Assembly: GCF_031085295.1 (NCBI RefSeq) | Contig: NZ_JAVFWO010000005.1 | Span: 186,001-250,000, forward strand | Reading direction: 5' to 3' | Length of the DNA: 64,000 nt | Source of the DNA: Microbacterium psychrotolerans | Lineage (GTDB): Bacteria; Actinomycetota; Actinomycetes; Actinomycetales; Microbacteriaceae | In this document: positions 24,012 through 30,703 of the stretch, piece after piece | How positions within the stretch are numbered: the first letter of the stretch is position 1 | How the letters are laid out: each line of letters starts with the position of its first letter | Program-made: the position numbers and the translations under genes | The notes under the pieces: generated by a model | What the model saw: only the letters and a program-made list of their open reading frames with translations | The model's database searches: none | Told to the model about the DNA's origin: nothing

Positions 24012-24758
24012 TCACCAGTCGCTGAGGGCGCCGATCGGGGCCAGTGCGCGCGCCGCGTCCCGCAGCGCGCCGACGTGGCGTGCGGCTACCGAGAGCCGCG
24101 AGATCGAGGTGGACAGGGTCACCGCTCCGACCGGACGGGCGGCGTGGTCGTGGATCGGCACGGCGAGGCACCCGCGGTCGCTGCTGAGCAGCGCGACCTG
24201 CTCGGTGTAGCCGCGCACCGCGTACGCCTCGTGGATGGCGCGGACATCGCCGGACGCCGCGTCGATCCGCCAGCTCGGCGCCTGCGGCAGACGCCGGTCG
24301 GGATGCGCGACCAGCCAGAGGTGTCCGATCGCCGATCGAGTGGGGTCGGCGAGCAGCACGTCGGGGTCCGACAGCGGCTGGGCGGCGTCCTCATCGATCA
24401 CCAGCAGCCCGGAGCGGTGGAACGCGAACAGGTGCACCGCCTCGCCCGTCTCGCTGCGGAGGCGCTCCACGACCGCGGCGTGGGCCGGTCGTGTGCGCGC
24501 GCCCACGATCGCGGCGAGCTCGAGCACGCGTGTGCCGAGAAGGAACCCCGAGAAGTCCGGTCGCCGCACGAGGTACTCGTCGCGGACCAGGGAATTGACC
24601 ACGCGGTACACCGTCGCCCGCGGGGCGCCGACGGCGCGGGCGATCTCGGCCGCCGACGCGCCGCGGTCGTCGCGCGCGACCTGCTCCAGGATCTCCAGCG
24701 CGAGGCCGAGGCCCTTCTCCGGAAGCCGGGTGTCGCCCGCGAGACCCGCGCCGCTCAC
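24012..24758 (-). CDS. IclR-family transcriptional regulator
   Basis: 248 aa. Winged helix-turn-helix (LALEILEQVARDDRGASAAE, IARAVGAPRATVYRVVNSL) at residues 15-70, then the IclR effector domain (GFLLGTRVLELAAIVGAR, ETGEAVHLFAFHRSGLLVID, RGCLAVPIHDHAARPVGAVT). GTG start overlaps the permease stop as GTGA (24755-24758), so it is translated with the permease upstream. It probably controls this two-gene operon in response to the transported compound; candidate operators lie at 26261-26300. Confidence 0.88.
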   Translation of the reverse strand: MSGAGLAGDTRLPEKGLGLALEILEQVARDDRGASAAEIARAVGAPRATVYRVVNSLVRDEYLVRRPDFSGFLLGTRVLELAAIVGARTRPAHAAVVERLRSETGEAVHLFAFHRSGLLVIDEDAAQPLSDPDVLLADPTRSAIGHLWLVAHPDRRLPQAPSWRIDAASGDVRAIHEAYAVRGYTEQVALLSSDRGCLAVPIHDHAARPVGAVTLSTSISRLSVAARHVGALRDAARALAPIGALSDW

Positions 24759-26194
24759 CTCCGGGCCGGCCCTTCGATGCAGTCCGAGTCGATCGGCCAG
24801 TCGTGCACGCCGATCCGCGCCGCCACGCGAGGGTGACGTGCCAGCCGCAGCGAGCCGGCGCCGACGACGACGGCGAGGATCCCCGCCGCCCACAGCAGCC
24901 CGCCGGGATTGTCTCGCAGCGTCGCGGCGAGATAGAACCCCAGCACGCACAACAGGCCCGCGAGGGGGAGTGCGCTGATGGCCACCGCGCGCACGGTGAG
25001 CTCGCCGATGCGCGCGAGGAAGACCGGCGCCGCCGCACACACGAGTGCGTAAGCCAGCACGAAGCCGATGATCGACGCGGGCGAGGTGACGATCCGCAGG
25101 TCCTGCCGGCTGCCGCCGACCGCGAGGATCGCGACGGGCACCGCGGTCACCACCGTCGTCAGCAGCACGCCGGCGACCGCGGGCACGCCCCGGGCCGAGA
25201 CCCGGCCGAAGACCGCCGGCAGCAGGCCCTCGCGGCTCATCGCGAACCCGAGCCGCGTCGCCGCATTCGTCATCGCCAGGGCGCAGGCGAGGAAGGAGAT
25301 CGCCACGATCACGTCGATGAGGCCGGAGAGGCCCGTCACCGCCGCGAGGGATGCCGCGCCCGGCCGCTCCGCCACGATCGACAGCTGCGCGGCCGTCCCG
25401 ACCAGCATCACCAGGCCTGTCGCCCCCACGCTCACCATCACCGCGCGCGGCACTGCGGCGAACGGACGCCGCGTCTCCGGCCCGAGAGCGGCGCCGCTCT
25501 CGAAGCCGACGAATCCGATGAGGGCGAAGGCGACGCCGGTGATGATCGCCTCGAGCGAGAAGTCCGACGGGCGGGGGACGAGCAGCCCCAGATCCCACCG
25601 GGTGAGGCTGAGGGCCGCGATCGAGAGCACCAGCACCGTCAGCACCGCGATCGACTCGAGCACCAGCAGCATGCGGGTCGACATCCTGAGTCCGCGGGCG
25701 ACCACCAGGGCGATGATGCCGCCGAACGCGGTGACGAGGACGACCACGAGCCACGGGGGAGCGGTGCCGCCGCCGAGAAGATTCGCGAGTCGCTGCGAGC
25801 CCGACGCCAACGTGTTCACCGCGACGGCGAGGTAGCCGATGCCCAGGGCGGCTCCGGTGACCAGGCCGACGTGGGAGCCGAGGCCGCGCGCGGCGAACGT
25901 GTAGAGCGAGCCCGTGCTGGCGATGCGGCGCGCGAACATGCCGATCACCAGCCCGACGCCCACCACGAGGGTGATCGTGATCGCGATGTCGAGGAATGCG
26001 AACGATCCGCTGCGCGCGTAGGCGGCGGCCGGGTGGATCAGCAGGACGCCGGCGGGCGCGGTGGCCGCCACGGACTGCGCGACGACGTCGATCGTGCGGG
26101 CGTGGCGACGGCGCAGTCCCGCGAAAGGCGAGCTTGACCCGAGGTCGTTCCTCGGCCGGGCCCGCTCGATCGCGTCCGCGAGTGCAGTGCTCAC
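24755..26194 (-). CDS. APC superfamily amino acid permease
   Basis: 479 aa with about twelve membrane helices. The first helix region GVLLIHPAAAYARSGSFAFL replaces the usual G-x-G bundle start, and ALIGFVGFESGAALGPETRRP is the conserved APC segment in helices 6-7. Likely a proton-coupled or facilitated transporter of amino acids or amines. The start is the GTG at 26194 behind GAGGAGG; the longer frame upstream is Arg-rich and not family-like. Coupled to the IclR gene. The substrate cannot be told from sequence; the adjacent divergent amine-oxidase genes make an amine conceivable. Confidence 0.88.
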   Translation of the reverse strand: MSTALADAIERARPRNDLGSSSPFAGLRRRHARTIDVVAQSVAATAPAGVLLIHPAAAYARSGSFAFLDIAITITLVVGVGLVIGMFARRIASTGSLYTFAARGLGSHVGLVTGAALGIGYLAVAVNTLASGSQRLANLLGGGTAPPWLVVVLVTAFGGIIALVVARGLRMSTRMLLVLESIAVLTVLVLSIAALSLTRWDLGLLVPRPSDFSLEAIITGVAFALIGFVGFESGAALGPETRRPFAAVPRAVMVSVGATGLVMLVGTAAQLSIVAERPGAASLAAVTGLSGLIDVIVAISFLACALAMTNAATRLGFAMSREGLLPAVFGRVSARGVPAVAGVLLTTVVTAVPVAILAVGGSRQDLRIVTSPASIIGFVLAYALVCAAAPVFLARIGELTVRAVAISALPLAGLLCVLGFYLAATLRDNPGGLLWAAGILAVVVGAGSLRLARHPRVAARIGVHDWPIDSDCIEGPARR

Positions 26195-26260
26195 GCGTCC
26201 TCCTCGGTGCCCGGCGCTCGCCGCGGTGCGGCTGGCCGCGACGCTACCGGCCCTGCGTTG

Positions 26261-26300
26261 CCGGAAACGGCGGTCCGTGTTTCGGCCTCGTGACACGAGG
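26261..26300. promoter_or_regulatory. Operator candidates between APC-IclR and amine-oxidase genes
   Basis: CCTCGTGACACGAGG (26286-26300) is a perfect 7+1+7 palindrome. Next to it CCGGAAAC (26261-26268) faces GTTTCGG (26279-26285). Both are IclR-like in size and symmetry and lie between the divergent transcription units, so one regulator could act on both. Confidence 0.45.
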
Positions 26301-26446
26301 TGAGATCAGCGGGCCGGAATCGGCCGGCGGCGTCTCATCGGGATTTCGCTCGGTGTTCGCGACCCTGTACGACGGCGAAACGGGGCGGGAGAAGGATCGG
26401 CCCCGACGCGGGTGCGAGCCGCGTCATCGCCCTCGAAAGGAACCCT

Positions 26447-27292
26447 GTGACCGAACAACAGCTCACCCCCGAGGGGGACTCGCCGCCCCCCTCGCGGCAG
26501 CGGCCGACACTCCGCGGCCGACTGCTCACACCGCGCGTCCTCGGCATCGGCTCCGCGGTCGCCGCCGCGGCCGCCGCCGTGGCACTCGTCTTCGCCACGC
26601 AGACCGCGGTGCAGGCGACCTCGTCGCCCGAGACCACGGCATCCACCCCCATCGCCGCCGACAGCACGGACGAGGACGCGCCCGAGAAGGCCGAGGAGGT
26701 CGCCAAGCCCGCGACGATCGCGGCCGCCTACGACGCTCTCTCGGGAGCCGAGGTCGAGTACGTGCGGTTCGTGGGTGCACAGGACGCGGCGTTCGCGGCC
26801 GGCGTCGACGTGTTCGGCGAGCCGGGACTGCAGTTCCTCTCCACCGACGTGGCCGACCCGCAGGCGTACTCCGACGGACAGCGGCGCCTGATCTCGCTGT
26901 ACTACGACTACGCCACGAACGAGACGGTCAGCATGATCGTCAACGCGACGACCGGTGCGGTCGAGGCCGTGGACCGCGCCTCGGGTACGCAGCCCGCTCC
27001 GACGGACGCCGAGACCTCGCTCGCGTGGGAGCTGCTGCTCGACTCCGACGCGGCGCAGCCCGTCGTCGATGAGTTCGCCGCACTCACCGGCGGCTCCGTC
27101 CTGACCCCGGCATCCGCCGAGGTCCTCCTCACCGCCCACTCGTTCGTCACGGATGCCGGATCCTTCGGTGCCGAGTCGTGTGGCGTCGACCGGTGCGTGC
27201 AAGTGCTCGCACAGGTCGACGGGGGCGCGTTCCTCACCACCAGCACCTTCGTCGTCAACCTGTCGACGCGGGCCGTCCTGTCCATCTCATGA
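26447..27292 (+). CDS. Membrane protein resembling copper amine oxidase N2/N3 domains
   Basis: 281 aa. Cytoplasmic Pro-rich tail, one membrane segment (VLGIGSAVAAAAAAVALVFA, residues about 34-53), an acidic linker and an external domain. The strands RRLISLYYDYATNETVSMIV, NATTGAVEAVDRASGTQPAP and the helix after them follow the pattern of the N2/N3 substrate-entry domains that precede the catalytic domain in copper amine oxidases; the catalytic domain is encoded by the very next gene. It holds no copper ligands or cofactor tyrosine. GTG start with GAAAGG six bases before. Overlaps or nearly abuts the next gene. The domain assignment is an inference from pattern, not a search. Confidence 0.6.
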   Translation: MTEQQLTPEGDSPPPSRQRPTLRGRLLTPRVLGIGSAVAAAAAAVALVFATQTAVQATSSPETTASTPIAADSTDEDAPEKAEEVAKPATIAAAYDALSGAEVEYVRFVGAQDAAFAAGVDVFGEPGLQFLSTDVADPQAYSDGQRRLISLYYDYATNETVSMIVNATTGAVEAVDRASGTQPAPTDAETSLAWELLLDSDAAQPVVDEFAALTGGSVLTPASAEVLLTAHSFVTDAGSFGAESCGVDRCVQVLAQVDGGAFLTTSTFVVNLSTRAVLSIS

Positions 27293-27309
27293 CCATGGAG
27301 ACCCTCCCG

Positions 27310-29223
27310 ATGAAACGAAACCCCCTTCGCCGGCTGCTCGGCGCGGGCACCGCGATGGCGCTGCTGGCGGGCGGCCTCGTGCTGTCCGCACCGGCGGCGG
27401 CCTCGGCCCAGACGGTCACCGAGGCATCCTGCTCCGGCGACTCCCTCGTCTCGAAGACCCTCGAATCCGGCTCCAGCTGGCAGATGTGCTGGCGCCTCGA
27501 CACCTACCGCGGACTCGTCCTCGACAAGATCGCGTACCAGCCGCGCGACGACGCGGCGCCGATCCTCGTGCTCGACTCGATCGCGCTCGCCCAGCTCAAC
27601 GTGCCGTACGACACCGGCGCCACCGAGTACAACGACGTGACCACCTACCAGGTCGGTGGGCGTCGCCTGCAGGCCATCGCGGCGGTCGACTGCCCGGTCG
27701 GCGAGGTGCACAGCGCGTGGGTAGACGCGACCCGCGGCGAGATCCCGGCCGTGTGCATCGGCGAAGAGGACTCGGGCCTCGCCTACCGCTCGAACATCAC
27801 CAATGACGCGCTGTACGCCGCGCAGGGCACCGATCTCGTGCTGCACAGCGTGTCGCGCATCGGCTGGTACGAGTACCAGACCGAGTACCGGTTCCACGAC
27901 GACGGTGAGATCTCGGTGCGCCTCGGCGCCACCGGCGACCTGTCGCCCAACGACTACGTCGACGTCGTGAATCAGGGGTGGCCGATCGCCCCGGGCCAGG
28001 AGGACTTCGCGGTCAACCACTACCACTCGGCGTTCTGGCGCGTGGACTTCGGCCTCGACTCCGGCGCCACCCAGCTGGTCGAGAAGTTCGCGACCACGCC
28101 GACCGGCGAGTACGGCACCACGGGCGACACCGGCCACACGGCGATCCTCGAGACGCAGCTCACGCAGATCACCAACGAGACCAAGACGATGGGCTCGAAC
28201 CGCGAGGCGTACCGGGTCGTGAACCCCGAGAGCATCAACGCCGACGGGCACGCCCGCTCGTACGAGATCATCGTGCCGCGCGACCAGGCCTACAACCTCA
28301 ACCCCGAGACCGACTACGACATCGCGTTCACGTCGGCCAAGTCGGACGAGATCCACGCCAGCCACAACCTCATCCCGTCGAAGGCGGGGCAGATGGTCAC
28401 CGACTACATCGCCGACGGCGAGACGCTCGAGGACCCCGTGGCGTGGGTGAACGTGGGCTTCCACCACATCAACCGCGACGAGGACCAGAGCCCCATGCCG
28501 ATCCACTGGCAGGGTTTCACCCTCTACCCACGTGATTTCGCGGCGCAGAACCCGAACATCCCCGAGGGCCGCAAGTGGGTCAACGGCGACATGCGCGGGG
28601 TGCCGAACCCGAACATCACGCCGACGCCGACGGCATCGCCGACGCCCACCCCGACGACGGAGCCCACCACGGAGCCCACGCCGACGCCGACCGAGTCCGG
28701 CAACGGCAACGGCAACGGGAACGGCAATGGCAACGGGAACGGCAACGGGAACGGCAATGGCAACGGGAACGGCAACGGGGGCTCCACGCCGCCCGCCGCC
28801 GCGCCGGTGACCTTCGGCAGCGCCGAGGTCGCCCCCGGTGCCGCGCAGTCGGCGACCGCGAGCGGCTTCACCCCCGGTGAGACCGTGAGCGCCGTGATGC
28901 ACTCCGACCCCGTCGACGTCGGCACGTTCGTCGCCGACAGCGAAGGCGTCGTGAGCGTCCAGTTCGTCGTGCCGTCCGACACACCGGCCGGCGAGCACTC
29001 GCTCGTCCTCACCGGGCAGACCTCGTCGGCCGTCGCCCAGGGATCGTTCACGGTGGCGTCCGCGTCGCCCGCGGCGATCTTCGGCGCACTCGCGACGACC
29101 GGGACCGACGCGAACAACTGGGCGCTGTCGGGCCTCCTGCTCCTGGTGGCAGGAGCCGGACTCGCGGCCACGTCGTGGCACCTGCGCCGCCAGCAGGCGG
29201 CCAAGGGACGGGCCACGGCCTGA
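27310..29223 (+). CDS. Secreted copper amine oxidase catalytic domain with LAXTG wall anchor
   Basis: 637 aa. Signal peptide (residues 1-33, ending AAASAQ). The catalytic domain shows the cofactor-tyrosine region RIGWYEYQTEY (Tyr187, expected to become topaquinone), DGEISVRLGATG, the copper pair NHYH (His237, His239) and the third-ligand region FHHINRDEDQSPMPIHW (His385/386). Asparagine normally stands before the tyrosine; here it is Trp. A Thr/Pro linker and a (Gly-Asn) repeat lead to an Ig-like domain and then LATTG (594-598), a hydrophobic stretch and an Arg-rich tail: a class E sortase signal. Substrates would be primary amines, giving aldehyde, ammonia and peroxide at the wall. ATG 27310 has GGAG; ATG 27289 overlaps the previous stop (ATGA). 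Confidence 0.75.
   Translation: MKRNPLRRLLGAGTAMALLAGGLVLSAPAAASAQTVTEASCSGDSLVSKTLESGSSWQMCWRLDTYRGLVLDKIAYQPRDDAAPILVLDSIALAQLNVPYDTGATEYNDVTTYQVGGRRLQAIAAVDCPVGEVHSAWVDATRGEIPAVCIGEEDSGLAYRSNITNDALYAAQGTDLVLHSVSRIGWYEYQTEYRFHDDGEISVRLGATGDLSPNDYVDVVNQGWPIAPGQEDFAVNHYHSAFWRVDFGLDSGATQLVEKFATTPTGEYGTTGDTGHTAILETQLTQITNETKTMGSNREAYRVVNPESINADGHARSYEIIVPRDQAYNLNPETDYDIAFTSAKSDEIHASHNLIPSKAGQMVTDYIADGETLEDPVAWVNVGFHHINRDEDQSPMPIHWQGFTLYPRDFAAQNPNIPEGRKWVNGDMRGVPNPNITPTPTASPTPTPTTEPTTEPTPTPTESGNGNGNGNGNGNGNGNGNGNGNGNGNGGSTPPAAAPVTFGSAEVAPGAAQSATASGFTPGETVSAVMHSDPVDVGTFVADSEGVVSVQFVVPSDTPAGEHSLVLTGQTSSAVAQGSFTVASASPAAIFGALATTGTDANNWALSGLLLLVAGAGLAATSWHLRRQQAAKGRATA
28699..28779 (+). repeat. In-frame GGCAAC-type hexamer repeats
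   Basis: About thirteen units of GGCAAC, GGGAAC or GGCAAT encoding (Gly-Asn)n inside the linker of the amine oxidase. Units recur in larger blocks, as expected from slippage; the copy number may vary between strains. Confidence 0.9.
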
Positions 29224-29322
29224 TCCCCGCCCGCGGGGCGGCGCGCCGGTCGCGTCGCCCCGCGGGAACCCTTCGTCGCGGAAGCACCCGCCCGCGGCAT
29301 CCGGAGCTGAAAGGACGTCCCC

Positions 29323-30009
29323 ATGCGCAGTCGGATCGCCGCCTTCGGCGTCGTGCTTGCCCTGTCGACCGCCATCGTGGCGGCGGGGGCGGTGGGGCTC
29401 AGCCTGACGACGAGTGAGGAGTCGGTGCCGCAGGCCGCCTCCACGGGGGCGAGGACGGATGCCGCGACCGCCGCCTACCCGACCGTCGAGGATCACTGCT
29501 ACATCGAGGGAATGATCCCGCACCACGAACAGGCGCTCGCTCTGAGCGGCCTCGTGCTGGACGCCTCCGGCGTCCGCGAGCGCACGCGTGCGCTCGCCGA
29601 GTTCATCGTGGCCGACCAGACCGCCGAGATCGAGACGATGCGGGCATGGCAGAACGCGTGGCGGGGCGCGATCCCCGCCGGCGGTTCGAGCGGCGGCCAT
29701 GACGGTCACGGCGGTGCACAGCCTGCCGCCGGAGCGGTGCCGACCGGATGCGGCGACCACCCGCACACGCAGATGAAGGGCATGGCGAGCGCCGAGCAGC
29801 TCGCCGCGCTCGACGCGGCCGAGGGCGACGCCGCGGAGAGGCTGTTCCTCGACCTGATGATCGCCCATCACGAGGGCGCGCTCGAGATGGCCGAGAGCGC
29901 CGTCCGCGAGGGAACCAATGCGTACGTGCGCTCGTCCGGCAAGCACGTGCTCGTCGAGCAGCAGCGTGAGATCGCGGCGATGACGGCGCTGCTCGCCGAG
30001 GCGCCATGA
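29323..30009 (+). CDS. DUF305 domain secreted protein
   Basis: 228 aa. N-terminal signal or anchor (IAAFGVVLALSTAIVAAGAVGL). Two DUF305 halves with intact paired histidines: YIEGMIPHHEQALALSGLVL near residue 62 and LDLMIAHHEGALEMAESAV near 183; a His-rich loop (GGHDGHGG, CGDHPHTQM) lies between. Metal, perhaps copper, binding is plausible given the histidines and the copper enzyme upstream. AAAGGA precedes the ATG. Stop overlaps the signal peptidase start as ATGA (30006-30009). Confidence 0.85.
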   Translation: MRSRIAAFGVVLALSTAIVAAGAVGLSLTTSEESVPQAASTGARTDAATAAYPTVEDHCYIEGMIPHHEQALALSGLVLDASGVRERTRALAEFIVADQTAEIETMRAWQNAWRGAIPAGGSSGGHDGHGGAQPAAGAVPTGCGDHPHTQMKGMASAEQLAALDAAEGDAAERLFLDLMIAHHEGALEMAESAVREGTNAYVRSSGKHVLVEQQREIAAMTALLAEAP

Positions 30010-30584
30010 CGATCGTCGCCGGGTCGGCCGTGCTCCGCCGATCGGCCGGGGCCCGGCGACGGGCGCTCGGAGACCGGCGACGAGCGCTCGTCTGGCTCGC
30101 GGCCCTCCTGATCCCCGTCGGCGCAGCCCTTTCGCTCACCGCGGCCTTCGGTGTCGCGGCGGTCCGCAACGACTCGATGAACCCGACGCTGCACAGCGGC
30201 GATACGGTGCTGTTCGACCGGTGGAGCACGCCCGGGCGCGGGGACGTCGTGCTCCTCGTCGACCGCGAGGGGTGGTCGGGTACGCAGGGCGCGCTCCTCG
30301 TGAAGCGGGTCGTCGGCGTCGCCGGCGACGTCGTGGTGTGCTGTGAGGCGGGAACCGGCCGGCTGCTCCTCAACGGAGCGCCCATCGACGAGGCCTATGC
30401 CGGCGCGGTGCGGCCGGGTGGCGACGTCCCGTTCCGCGTCACCGTGCCCGACGGTGCCGTCTGGGTCATGGGCGACAACCGGGCCGCATCGGCCGACTCC
30501 CGGGCATCGGTGTCGGCGCCGGGGCATGGCGCCGTGGCGCGGGACGACCTGCGCGGCACCGCGCGCGCGTGGTGGGGCGGCTGA
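30006..30584 (+). CDS. lepB: Signal peptidase I
   Basis: 192 aa. Membrane anchor ALVWLAALLIPVGAALSL, then the type I signal peptidase boxes: NDSMNPTLHSGDTVL (catalytic Ser), KRVVGVAGDVV (catalytic Lys), and MGDNRAASADSR. It cleaves signal peptides outside the membrane. Translationally coupled to the DUF305 gene and last in the amine-oxidase cluster, so it may be a dedicated peptidase for these secreted proteins; many actinobacteria have several paralogues. A 30-base perfect palindrome follows. Confidence 0.88.
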   Translation: MTIVAGSAVLRRSAGARRRALGDRRRALVWLAALLIPVGAALSLTAAFGVAAVRNDSMNPTLHSGDTVLFDRWSTPGRGDVVLLVDREGWSGTQGALLVKRVVGVAGDVVVCCEAGTGRLLLNGAPIDEAYAGAVRPGGDVPFRVTVPDGAVWVMGDNRAASADSRASVSAPGHGAVARDDLRGTARAWWGG

Positions 30585-30605
30585 GCACGCGGTACGACGC
30601 GCAGG

Positions 30606-30635
30606 GACGGATGCCGGCGGCCGCCGGCATCCGTC
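30606..30635. terminator. Thirty-base perfect palindrome after lepB
   Basis: Arms of 15 bases (30606-30620 and 30621-30635) with no loop, containing CGGATGCCGGCGG. No T-tract follows. Likely marks the 3' end of the amine-oxidase cluster. Confidence 0.65.
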
Positions 30636-30691
30636 ATTCGAAGGCGTGCTGCTCGTGCGTCGTGAGGCACCCTCGACGGTCTCGCGAGGCA

Positions 30692-30697
30692 TAGCCT
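30692..30697 (+). promoter_or_regulatory. -10 box of leaderless promoter (molybdoenzyme)
   Basis: TAGCCT, six bases (GGAGGT) before the ATG at 30704. Confidence 0.55.
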
Positions 30698-30703
30698 GGA
30701 GGT

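Noticed and set aside
28699..28779. Regular repeat that could be mistaken for a CRISPR array
   Set aside because: Six-base units in frame coding Gly-Asn; no spacers and no cas genes.
26908..29946. Minus-strand open frame of 1012 codons across the amine-oxidase genes
   Set aside because: Shadow frame of high-GC genes: Arg/Gly/Val-rich low-complexity translation, no family motif, and the plus-strand genes have signal peptides, copper ligands and ribosome-binding sites.
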